Assembly: GCF_000186865.1 (NCBI RefSeq)
Contig: NW_008705589.1
Span: forward strand, 365,258-402,619
Source of the DNA: Aureococcus anophagefferens
Taxonomy: Eukaryota; Sar; Pelagophyceae; Pelagomonadales; Pelagomonadaceae
Length of the DNA: 37,362 nucleotides
Direction: 5' to 3'
Part shown: positions 19,132 to 29,300 of the stretch, in pieces
How positions within the stretch are numbered: position 1 is the first letter of the stretch
Layout: each line of letters starts with the position of its first letter
Program-made: the position numbers and the translations under genes
The notes under the pieces: model-generated
Database searches by the model: none
Told to the model about the DNA's origin: nothing
The model's input: only the letters and a program-made list of their open reading frames with translations

Positions 19132-19713
19132 CTAGATACCATGAATGTGTAGCTGCAGCTCGGCGTGGAGAAGATCGGAAAGTTTCGAGGCATCGCGCGT
19201 ATGTCTCCAGATGCCATCCTCTCCGCATTCGTACCTGCAGGGGCCACTGCCGGGCCAGGCGGATGGGAACGATCGCAACCAACATTTTACGCACCTCATG
19301 GGCGATGACAACCATATCTGCTTGTTGGGAGCCTGCTTGTTGATGACCCACGAACCGTCCAAACATTTAATACTTAGAACTCCCGAAGCAAGCTCGCACT
19401 CGACGTCATCACGCTCCTGTTCAAGATCGTCCACGGCGTCTAGTATCGCTTCCAGGGTCTGATCCGCAGCGGCGTGATACGCCAACATCGATAATATCTT
19501 CGAAGACGACGGCGCGCGCGGATCTCCAGTTCTCACGTATTTCTTTACAACAAAATCCAGACTGCTGGATGCGTACTTTCGTAAGGCCGCTGCACCGAGA
19601 CTGCGTGTGCACTGGAACAGCATGATAGCGTGGGATAGCGCCGTGATGCAGCCAGAATCACAGCCAGAACGAGCTACTGGGAGTACGTGATGTACGCGCA
19701 CCTTCGCGGCCAC
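19132..19713 (-). CDS. Frataxin (mitochondrial iron-sulfur assembly)
   Basis: Frataxin binds iron and the cysteine desulfurase complex in mitochondria. The core shows YHAAADQTLEAILDAVDDLE (helix 1 and acidic ridge), VECELASGVLSIKC, WVINKQAPNKQIWLSSP (the family signature), RYECGEDGIW and SKLSDLLHAEL. A 48-nt segment (19294-19247) starts GTGCGT, ends GGCAG and splits the signature loop. Removing it gives WLSSPMSGPCRYEC, aligning without gaps to frataxins elsewhere, in 177 residues. Its length is a multiple of 3 and it has no stop, so unspliced RNA would add 16 residues. The N-terminal about 75 residues (MLFQCTRSLGAAALRKYASS within them) look like a mitochondrial presequence; Met codons at 19713 and 19623 are both possible starts. 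Confidence 0.92.
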   Translation of the reverse strand: MAAKVRVHHVLPVARSGCDSGCITALSHAIMLFQCTRSLGAAALRKYASSSLDFVVKKYVRTGDPRAPSSSKILSMLAYHAAADQTLEAILDAVDDLEQERDDVECELASGVLSIKCLDGSWVINKQAPNKQIWLSSPMRCVKCWLRSFPSAWPGSGPCRYECGEDGIWRHTRDASKLSDLLHAELQLHIHGI

Positions 19714-21498
19714 TAGAGGGCTGCACGGACGTAGCGTTGCACCTTGCTATCTGCGGTGCTCAAACATCTCCTGCGGGAGCGTGATCGCGACGCGAGCTTT
19801 AACATGTGTTGGTTCGGTTTTCGAGGCCGGGGTCGCGCGCGTCGCGCCGCGTGCGCGGCGCAGGGTGCGCGGAACGCGCGGGGCGGGTGCTGGGCGGGTT
19901 CGGGTGTGTTGAATCGCGTCACGAAGACGACGTTGGACGCGGGCATCGACGCGACGCGAGTTTTGACATGTGTTGGAGCAGGCGCCTGGGCGAAAAAAGA
20001 CGATGTTGCCCTGAGAGCCCTGCTCGTCCGATGAGCAAGGCCGAAAACAACCATAGGGCTAGCCGCGGCCATAGAAGTATTTATTTATTATTTGGGGCCG
20101 CCGGCTGTAGTATGTCATAGAGGTCCTCCGTCGACCACGCGCGCGCGGGTCGACTGCCGAACTGAAATGTTGGCAGAATTGTTGAATTATGCCCCCCTCC
20201 AGGCGCGCGCTTTTAGTTAGCGCGCTAATCGTATCGTTTGAGACACTTTTCAGGGTGTGGGGTCGCCGGTTCGGGTTGGGAGTCGTAATTAAATGTTCAA
20301 CAAAACGCTTACTTGAAGGGAAGTATCACCCTGGGTTATTCGTTTTCAGAGTTTGTTTTCGGCCTTGCCGATGAGCCCCAAACTTGGCAGGCTTCATCTC
20401 TCATATAGTTTAAGTGCTTCCGTGAGCTCCAACTTTGTCTCGAGCCAAAATGTAGTCCCGGTGATCGGTCCATCGCATGAAACGAATGCATGCCTCGGTG
20501 ATAATCCCATGACTATATTCTGGGTCGCAGCTGTGCTGCAGCTTACGATAGCACTCTAATACATACATAGGTCGCGTCTACCAAGCTTGGGGCTTGCGCG
20601 CGACGACCGTGGCGATGCGACCCCTCGCTCTCACTACACCGCACACATTATGGCCTTTTAGACGATGGCGCGCGCGCCCAACCCCATGGTCTTCAGACCT
20701 GAAACTTGGCAGTGAAGCCTTTGGAGGGCTTCTGGCACGTGGTTTGGAGCGGCGTTGCAGTTTGCCCTTAAAGAAACTTGAAGGGCAGTTTACCAAGGCT
20801 AGGCAGTGGGGGGAATCAAAATCGCAAAATCGTAAGGGGTTTGGGGTATTTCGGGTCCGCAGAAGGGCTCTGGAGGGCTTCTGGAGGGCTTCTGGCACGT
20901 GGCATGGGGCGGGTCGCGCCCCCTAAGGCGTGGGCGGCGCGTCAGAGGTCCCCGGCGAGGCGTGAGCGGCGGTGTTGAGGTCCCTTTTGAAGGGCAAGCG
21001 GCGGTGTTGAGGTCCCTGTTGAAGTACAAGGTTTGAGGTTGAAGTCCAAGTTGAAGCGGCGTTTAACATATCCCGCCGGCGGGATATGTTAACCTGTGCG
21101 CCGGGAGGTGGGGCCCCGGATGCTCTGGAAGTAGAACCTCATGGGGTATTTTAGGTCCGAGTCCGCGAACGGGTTCTGGCGCGTGATTTTGGGCGGGTCG
21201 CGCCTCTTAGGCGTGGGCGGCGCTTCTGAGGTCCCCCTTGTTGAAGTGCAAGGTTTGAGTTTGAATGAAGCCTAGGTTGAAGCGGCGTTTAACATGTCCC
21301 ACCGGCGGGATATGTTAGCGAGGTAGCCCCCCCCCACAAGGGGAGGCTGAGCTCAATTGAATTAGATAATGCCAGAATGAAGACCGACGGACCGCGCTTG
21401 GATACATGAGGTCACGGAGTAAATACATACCCTGCCCTGTGAGTTTGGCCTATGGGCGTGTCCATCCATCCTGTGATTGTTTTTGGCCTTGGCTCTGG
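19714..21498. other. Long intergenic region with short direct repeats and tandem unit G
   Basis: No gene supported. Bases 19788-19977 contain a 25-bp direct repeat (GCGACGCGAG.TTT.ACATGTGTTGG). 20100-20570 is unstructured. 20690-20910 repeats the phrase GGAGGGCTTCTGG. 20844-21318 holds two copies of unit G, each ending in palindrome family P. Confidence 0.6.
20844..21318 (+). repeat. Two tandem copies of unit G, each ending in palindrome P
   Basis: Unit 1 (20844-21090) and unit 2 (21139-21318) share GGGTATTT..GGTCCG, GGGCGGGTCGCGCC, AGGCGTGGGCGGCG, GAGGTCCC and TTGAAGCGGCGTTTAACAT. Both end with the 26-bp palindrome (21065-21090 perfect; 21291-21316 with two changes). A diverged palindrome copy with similar flanking words is at 1735. 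Confidence 0.75.
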
Positions 21499-23070
21499 CT
21501 ATGAACCTTGGTGAAACCCGCTGCCTGACAGTCGGTCACGGGACAACCACAAAGTTTCCGAAGTGCATCTCGAAACACAGAGTCCAAGAGAACCAATGGA
21601 GTCGAGCACGTCCAAGAGTCCCCCGATATCAAGCCACCTGATCTCACGGAGAAGAACGCCGTCGAGAAGACCCTCGAGGGCCCGATCGGGTCGGACGCGG
21701 AGGTTTGCGAGAGCGCGGAGCACCTTGGGGAGACCCTCTGCGTTGAGTCGACGCGCCTCAGGGTCGAGGGCGTCGACGAGGGCGCGCTCGGCGCGTCGCC
21801 GGTCTTCACCGCCGTCGCCAAGGCGCCCGCTACCAAAGGCCCAGAGCGTATTTGCGAGAGCAGCGGCGTCCATGCGACATGCCTCGCGCGCCGCGGCAAC
21901 ATCGAGGCTCCGGAGGACATCAGGCTCCAGGCCGCTGTCTATGTCGAGGGCTGCCGTGGCCCAGACCGCATAAGCGACGCCGGCCGCATCCATGCGACGC
22001 GCCTCACGGCAGACAGCGGCTGCAAGAGCGCTCCAGGTCGGTGCACTTGGTGCCGTGCGAAGCATAGCGTAGGCCCAGATCGTATTGGACGCGCCCTGCG
22101 CCGTCATTTGGGGGGCTTCGCGTTCCGCCGCGATGTCGAGCGCGGCGACGCACTCTGGCACGTCGCGACTGCCACCAAGGTGCGCAAGGCCACAAAGCGC
22201 GTTTGCCACTCCCTGTGACGACAACTTTCGGACCGTCCGAATGATCGCATCGACCAGTGACCCAAGGGGCACGTCCCGTGCACCCACGCAACCATGCTTG
22301 ATGAGCACCTACATGAAACGACCGTGGATACGGAGCATCCGCCAAGGGAGCCCTGTGATCCCTCGCGGTCCTGACGAAGCGTACGAGCTCTTTAGAATGA
22401 GAGAGAATGGACTAATAGACTCAAAGCCCGCACTATGCGATGAGGTAAAAAAAGGCTAAAAAGGAAGTGAGCCTTGGTGCAGGCTCATTGGACGCTGAAA
22501 GGAGACGCCATAGCCGTGGAGCGTGTTTGACGCGTGCCGCGCCTCAAACGTAGATGCGTGTCGTGACGCGAGATGCCCCAGCGCGGCCCAAGCCGGGTCT
22601 CGTTGGTGTGGTAGTGGCATCCGCTGTTTGGCCCGCTTCGCAAGCTGAGATACCGCAGTGCTCGTGTTCACGCCATTCATCGCCTCGTTCGATACGATCG
22701 AGAGAATCGACGCTCCGTCCCGAGCGGCCATAATGCGCTGGTTCCGAGCGATAAACTCCGCATTGGAGCCAGCACACTGAAGGTCGGACACCCGATCAAG
22801 CGTGTGTTCGCGACTGCGACCACGATCACAGCCGGGAAAAAATTCAGGTGGTCGCTCCCGAGACCGACTTCGTCGCTCGCATCCATGATGCCGGAACGTG
22901 TGCCGACCTTGTATAGCGTCGAAACGTTCGCTTGAGCCGAAGCGGCGTTGATGTTGCCGACCTTCGTATCTATAGGACCCGTCGTTGAAGCAGGAGCGGT
23001 GACGATGCTGGAATTCGGGATGCTTGCTCACTGGCTCGTACTTTCTAAACCTCGAGGCGTTCTTCTCCAT
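21499..23070 (-). CDS. OPR/RAP-type helical-repeat protein, probably organellar RNA-binding
   Basis: Tandem helical repeats of about 35-40 residues are visible: GVANALCGLAHLGG, GASNTIWAYAMLRT, GVAYAVWATAALDI, ALANTLWAFGSGRL and GLPKVLRALANLRV. This A-N-[TA]-L-W-A pattern is characteristic of octotricopeptide and FASTK-like repeats, whose members bind chloroplast or mitochondrial RNAs. The upstream exon (23070-22507) carries NQRIMAARDGASILSIV, AVSQLAKRAKQ and ARHASNTLHGYG, the usual entry region and another repeat. Joining 22507 to 22308 in phase 0 gives about 457 residues; the donor GTCTCC is weak but the acceptor ATGTAG is clear. The N-terminal about 100 residues are basic and rich in Arg, Ser and His. 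No RAP domain is seen at the C-terminus, so the gene may be truncated or have a missed last exon. Confidence 0.72.
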
Positions 23071-23085
23071 TATGCGCCAACACAC

Positions 23086-23833
23086 CCCTGACGAAATCCA
23101 ATGCGGCTGAGATGCAGCTCACAGCCAAAACGCGTTGGTCGGGATTCCCGACCAGCGCGCAGGGTAAATTTTGACCTTTGGCTCCGAGCCACTAAACTTT
23201 TGGAAACCTGAAAGCCTCATCATCGCTACGCCGTGCGCCACAGCCTGATTGCGCTCCGACGGGGTGGTCATTAAATTTTGTACACTTTTAGCAAGGGTGG
23301 TTCGGCTTATATTTTTTGGGTCAGGTTGGGTTTGAGTGATGAGTTGCTGAGGCATTTGAAGGTAGAGATGTGTGATGTGGCTATGGGTATGCCGCCAGAG
23401 CATGGCCAGTATAAGGCAGACTTAGCATAGCCAGCATAGGCCAGTATGAGCGTCCCAGCATAGGGAGGATAGCATAGTCCCGAGTTAGGGTAGCATAGCC
23501 CAAGGAGCGGAATGTAGGCTCCCTAGGTAGCTGGCTTATCGCCAAGCGCACTTTGATTGTGCTTAATCACACTCGCGTTCTGACCTCGATAGTCGCCGTT
23601 TATCACCTCCCCGCTGAGGTGGCTGCGCCATCCAAGCGCGGTCCGTCGGCCTTCATTCTGGCACCTTTAATTGAAACTGAGCTCAGCCCCCCCCTTGAGG
23701 GAGTAGTTTACTCTGCCTCCTTTAGCTCAGGCCAGTGGGAGATACGAAAGGCCAAGTGGACGGAAACCTCCCTGGGAGGCGTCCTCGGCCACATTTTGTC
23801 GTGAAATTGCCGCAGAGCTTTTCTTGAAAATAG
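23086..23833. other. Intergenic region between the divergent OPR and PIG-L genes
   Basis: About 750 bp. 23404-23510 contains irregular GCATAG words (CATAGCCAGCATAGGCCAGTA) like a decayed minisatellite. No gene. The region should hold the promoters of both neighbours but no motif stands out. Confidence 0.5.
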
Positions 23834-24626
23834 ATGAAACTAAGTTACTTCGTCCTGCCAATGACACCAACCTATGAAGATGTTGTTATTCTCGTTATCG
23901 CACACCCCGACGACGAGAGCATGTTTTTTTTTCCAACACTTGCGCGCTTGTCTGCGGAACGGCCCGTGCACATTCTGTGCCTCTCTGACGGAGGCTACGA
24001 CGGCTGTGGCCCCGCGCGCGACCGCGCAGCTGAGCCTTGGCTCGTTCGAGGGACCCCCCCCTCTCCAGGTGCGCCGGCGCGAAATGTATTCCGCCGCGAT
24101 GCGGTTTGGGGCAACAGCTTCGGTTGTGGAGGACCCGCGCCTCCAAGACGGCGGGGAGTGGGATGCCTGCGTCGTTGCGGAGGTGGCGCGGCGAGGCATC
24201 GAAGCTTCCTTCGCCGTGAGAGGCTCTTGTCGACGATGCGTCGTGACATTTGATGAGCGCGGGGCGTCGGGCCACAAAAATCACGCGTCGACCTCTCGTG
24301 GGCTGGTCCTGCTGCGATTGGCGTCTGAGTCGCAGGCAGATTCACTCTTTGGGACGCGCTTCTTCGAACTGGAATCGACACCCTTCACGAGTCGCTTCCT
24401 TGGTATGCTCGCAGTTCCCGTTGGCCTCGTGCGATCACGCGTTGATCCGCAGCCTTCTGTTCTCTACGCTAACTTGGATGTCATCACCGCATTTCGCGCT
24501 CTAGCTGTCCACGAAACACAATTTGTCTGGTTCCGCAAGCTTTTTCTTGTCTTTTCCTCGTATACGTTTCTCAACCGGCTCATTGAGATTCAAAGGCCGA
24601 TAATGCCGATACATTCGCTTAGATGA
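23834..24626 (+). CDS. PIGL: N-acetylglucosaminyl-phosphatidylinositol deacetylase (PIG-L)
   Basis: This enzyme removes the acetyl group from GlcNAc-PI in the second step of GPI-anchor synthesis on the ER face. Motifs are VIAHPDDESMFF (zinc/catalytic AHPDDE), LCLSDGGYDGCG, EDPRLQDGGEWD, VVTFDERGASGHKNH (GHxNH) and FVWFRKLFLVFSSYT near the C-terminus, all in the family order. Exon 1 is 23834-24013 and exon 2 is 24069-24626; together 245 residues, close to animal PIG-L. The 55-nt intron must start with GC (CCC|GCGCGCGACC) and end at the pyrimidine-rich TCTCCAG; no GT donor fits the phase. No N-terminal hydrophobic anchor is visible, unlike animal PIG-L. A small secreted protein with a GPI-like tail is encoded at 32272. 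Confidence 0.9.
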
Positions 24627-25404
24627 ATTTGACTAGCTTACCGAGGTATGTAGCAAGCGCAACAGTGTACGCCTTAGTGTAGCAATGTGCATTCGTCCAT
24701 GCAGTATCTGGCGCCGATGCAGTACCTCTTAGCACGCGAAAGCCTGGCGCCGCAACTGTTCATTGACAACTGCCGCATTCACCATCTAAAACATGCGCAA
24801 GGGGCAAGTAACACACCATGCTTTACCAGGTCTCACCTGTGGGAAGGTTACGGGAAGCCTGCCCCCTCACTCCACCGCCTGAACTTCCTCAAACAGCACT
24901 AATATGAAGAGTCTGTCAGCGGCTTGGACTTAGAAGCGATGGAGACCACACAGATTTGAGAGCCAAGTTTACGATGACGCGATTTTGTTTGCAAGGGATA
25001 TGGAGAAATGGGTGGGCCTCGCGGGTCTCATCATGGCCGACCATGCCCCACAAGTGGTGCAACAAAACTGAGTGACCGAGAGCTTTCCGAGTCGGCCGAG
25101 AGTTCATTTGGCGGCCGGCTAGAGGTACTTCCTCCTGACTAGCCTAATTAACGTTTCGTGACACGGATCAACCAAATTCGATTAGTCGATCATAAAACGT
25201 GTGCAATTACGTTGGAATAAATGCATCCGCATGAAGTTTTGCTCTATTCCACGTTTCTGGAGCAAAGAGGCCAAAACGAGCGCGGCCCAGCCCCATGTTG
25301 AAGTTCAAGTTGAATAGACAGCCCTATGTTGAGGTAGCCTGTGGTCGTCAGCAGCCGCCGCCGGGCAGTGTGTGGGCCGCAGGGCTTCATGGATGTGCTC
25401 GGAG
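24627..25404. other. Intergenic region, no recognised feature
   Basis: About 780 bp downstream of PIG-L. Short open frames on both strands show no codon bias. I see nothing structured before repeat F. Confidence 0.5.
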
Positions 25405-26046
25405 ATCGATGGAACGGCGTGTCCGGTGCTCTAGGCGCCTCGAATGGCTCACATGGACCACACGATGTCAATAACTGGCAGTGACGAGATCGAGCTGTGA
25501 AGTTCACTTTTGGACGGCCTGAGTAATCAAAACAATCGGCTCAATCAAAGTCCGAGCCAAACGCCGCAGGGTATACGTCCGTGGCTGTCCGGCTCCTGGC
25601 CGTACTGGCGACTCCAACGAGCTCCCTTTTAAAGCTCCCTAGCCGTACTGGCGACTGTAACTTGAAGTAAAGAACCCTTAAAAAAAAAGGTCGACCACGT
25701 CCAGACGAGGCCAAGCTCGAGCGCCGGCCGAAATTAATCAAAAGCCGGGTCGAAATTAATCAAAAGTTCACTTTTGTACTACTTTAAAAGTCAACTCTCG
25801 CTCGATCTCGTCACTGGTAACTGCAACATAGGCCGAACATAGGCGTGGGGGAGTTCAACATAAAATTACCATAGCCCGGCTCGACAGCCACAGGTGGCGC
25901 AGCAATGTTATGAATTCCATGGAGGGCATCACTTGTGAGCTTGTTTGAGCTCTAGAGCGCGAACGAGTCGATTCTCAGCACTCGTTTCAAATGTTTGTTG
26001 TTGAGCCTTTGCAGCGAACCGACAATTAGGTGCGTAAGGACTAGTA
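25405..26046 (+). repeat. Dispersed repeat F, copy split by a transposon
   Basis: Segments 25405-25477 and 25818-26046 correspond to the continuous copy at 18512-18804. The break lies between CAATAACTG and TAACTGCAACATA; in the intact copy the site reads CAATAAGTGCAACATA. Confidence 0.9.
25478..25817. mobile_element. 340-bp non-autonomous TIR element nested in repeat F
   Basis: Ends are inverted repeats (CAGTGACGAGATCGAGC at the left, its complement at the right, with related subterminal GTT/GTGAAGTTCACTTTT words). A 6-bp target duplication TAACTG flanks it (25472-25477 and 25818-25823). The interior contains a direct repeat CCGTACTGGCGACT and GAAATTAATCAAAAG twice. No coding capacity. Confidence 0.88.
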
Positions 26047-26368
26047 AGAGGAAGGGGCCCGCCGGCTATTGTTTCTATTGAAGGGGGCTCTCGAGTAAGG
26101 CCCAACCGCGGCTCGGTCTCTTCCGCCGCAAGCTGCACTAACTACGCTCGGTGGTTCTAGCGAGTGGCGAGGCGCCACGCCAGCGACGATTTCGAGGTCG
26201 AGACGGAGGCGAAGCTCCTGGAGCCCACATTGAGGGGCCTGCTTTCGAGGGTCCTGTGCCGCCGCCGCGGCGGCGGCGCTGTCATAGTGGTTCTAACCGG
26301 AGAAGCGGCTCTTCGGGGACCGTCGAATGGCGATGGTGAATCGCGTCAACGCTTAAGTCCACGACGCC
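26047..26368. other. 3' flank of the B56-kinase gene
   Basis: About 320 bp. GC-rich with short open frames; CCGCCGCCGCGGCGGCGG at about 26260 is a local palindrome. No gene seen. Confidence 0.4.
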
Positions 26369-29300
26369 TCATCGCAGTGGTTTGAGGAATGGTGCCCCAA
26401 CATCAATCTCACTGTCGTTAGGCAGGTCATAATCTTCAAACCAGGCTCGAAAGGCCGCATCGGCCCCAAGGTCCCAATACTCGTCGGCGCGTGCAGCTCC
26501 TCCAACCTCACCTGACGCCACGGGCGCCCACATCAGGCTATACTGGCGTTGGGCCCATGCGGCATCACTTACTCGTTGGGAGTTGTCGTTCGAGGCGGCA
26601 AAACGGGTCATTTTGTCGCGGCCGGCGCGAGTCAGCGGCTGAGCCGCACGCGCGTGACATGACCTGACATCAACGCCGGCGAAAAATTCGTGGCTCACGA
26701 GGCTCGCCATGCTTGGGCGTTCGCAAGGCTCGCGCGAGAGAAGCACGAGTTCAAGGGCTGCTGCGTTCCCGTTCAGAGCTCGAACGTTGGTACCTAAAGA
26801 GCACGAAGCCCAGATTCATGATCGCAGAGTGGCCGAAACCAAGTTGACGTCGGAAGTTGCCAGCACTGCCATCGAATGCAAGGATCAGCGCCCGGCTGGT
26901 CTCTTCGTCTTTTGACGAAAATCTTGGGCGCGCCTCCACGCAAAAGTGCAAAACGCAACCGAGGGCCCATGCGTCCGCTGCCGTCGTCGGCCCCGCGCCC
27001 TCAACCTGATCGTAGCGTTCGAATTAAAGTGAATTGCAGAGACATGAGCCCGAATATTTGACCAAGAGAGAGCCACACCGGAACTTGACGCACTCTGGCG
27101 CGAGATAGAGTGTAGTGCCTTCAACCTGTTGGTAGAAATTCAAGAAAAACGATGCTCGACGTTTCGGTAAAACGCAATTTCACAAGTCTTTGTAAGATGC
27201 GTCACACCGGAGTTGGCCCGGCTATCATCAAACTCTTTGTCAGTTGCAAGGATAGCGTTCGCCTAGTTATCGGGATGACAGCATGCCAGTGCAAAGCACC
27301 AATATTCAGTCAGTGCGGGTGGGATGTGCGCCGGAGCATGCCAGGCCGGTCTCGCCGTTTTCTTTTAATGCGGGTTGCCAGTCGCCTGGAGGATGGGCTA
27401 AGTTCGATTTCAGAAGCGACAAAGGAGCAGGCAGTTCTTCACTCCGGGTAGGACCATTTCGAAGATCAGCGATGGTGCGCCGCTGCGCTTCGCGCAGCGC
27501 CGCTTGTGCACTTTCGGTGACGCCACGTGCGGCACCAAAATCAGTGACCTTAACGTGGCCGGCGCCTGCGGCGAGCGATGCACGCCATGAGCCGAGAATC
27601 ATGGGGCGTCGCCGGACGCGAGTCCAGCGCCTGTCAGGAGGACATTCTCTGGTTTGAGGTCGCCGAAGCAAAAGCCCACATCGTGGATAGCCTCGAGCCT
27701 GCGTTTTCGGGGGCGGCTATCAATGTGGGGGCTCTGCCACGTCGTCCTCGCTGGCGCGGGAGCCCCGCGCAGCGACAATCGAACCGAGGACAAAGACGGT
27801 AGCATGCGTGTCGAGGGCCCCCTCTCCTACTACGGCAGAGTGGAGGTCACCGTTAGCAGCGTATTCAAGCACCAGATACCTGGAAATCCGCCTTTGGGCA
27901 AAGGTAGTCCAATAGCCCACACCGGTGCCGCGCGCATCCGATCGCCATCGAAAGCTTGAGAGGAGGCGAGCAACCCCAGGGTGCGAGATGCGCGCTAATA
28001 CGGCAATCTCCCGCGCAATCTGCGCGACGCTATCGAGCTCCTTTGGGCGCGCTAGTCATAGACACGGACCCCTGGACGTTGCGTTCGTATTTGTGTTGTA
28101 TGACTTTGGCCCGCGAGATAACCTTCACCGCATATTCGGGCCAGGCAGACCCGGCGAGTGCATGCTTAGTGGCCGCAGCTCCCTTGAGGATGCGGCGCGC
28201 GTACTTGACCACCTGCCATTGGAAGGAACGCATGCTTAGGAGTCTATAATTGAACAAACGCCCAGGCGAACGAGGCCTTCCAACGGTTCCTGCCACTGTG
28301 GGACGGAGCACGCCGAGGCGAGGCGAGTGGCACACGCTCTAAAAAGCTCTCTTCAAAAAACCTTCTCCTCACCGGACACCGGCATCAACGCCAAATGCGC
28401 CACGCCCAAGTTCTTTGCCAAAGACGAGATCGTGAAATTTGAGATCTGGGAGGATGGCCGGCGCTTCAGCAGTCAGAGCCGCCGCCCAAGCGCGTCGAGC
28501 GGCGTCGGCCGCGCCCTCAGCTGAGAGGCCCGTCTCTCTGTCGACGGGAGGCGCAAGCTTGGCTGCGAAGGCCCGTACAAAGTCGAGGCCCTGGAGACCC
28601 TTCGGGCCCTCAGGGGTCGTGGGAACCGCGAGGGAGGCGCCCAACCCCCCAGGGGTGACACCTAGGGTCCGCGGCAGCGGCGCGGACCGCCGGAGCGGCC
28701 GCGCTGTGCGCGCCCAGGGAGCTACGCCAGTGACTGTCGTAGGCGGTGGCGCACCGCTCGTGGGCACCCAGTCCCGAGCTGCTCGCGCGCCATGCACAGC
28801 GGCAGCCACGTTCTGCGCGTTTGACCCCGGCGCGGCGGCAGAGCAGGCAGCGCCTCTCTCTTGTTCCGGTTCTGAAACGTCTGCCGCGGCTGCGGCGAAG
28901 GCCCCATTATCGAGCGACTCGAGGCGCTCCAGCACAAGCACCTATGCCCAAACTCTCCCTGCAGTGCCCGCGCTGCCGCGCTTGGCGCTCGTTCGCCCGC
29001 ATATGTGCGGCCGGCGTCGCAGCCTGGCGCGGGGACGCGGCGCCACACGGTCATCCGATTCACCGTCGGATTCCAGTGCGGTTTGCCGCTGCGGAGAAGT
29101 GCGGGTAGGAGAACCCTGATCAGCGAGTGTGCTCGACCTATGGGTGCGGGACTCCTCGCCTCGGCGGTGGAGACTTGTCGTGGGCACCGTGGCTCCGCCC
29201 GTGGCGCGCGCGCAGAACTCGTCCCGGCGCCAGACATGGAGGCCCTTTTCGACGAGGCGCCAATTTTCGGATCTAACACACGCCGCAAGGCGGTCGATGT

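Noticed and set aside
19744..20120. Overlapping plus- and minus-strand frames upstream of frataxin
   Set aside because: Arg/Ala-rich, built on a short direct repeat; no conserved features.
28439..29119. 226-codon plus-strand frame
   Set aside because: Antisense to the B56-kinase exon; composition is only Ala, Arg, Ser and Pro with no motif.
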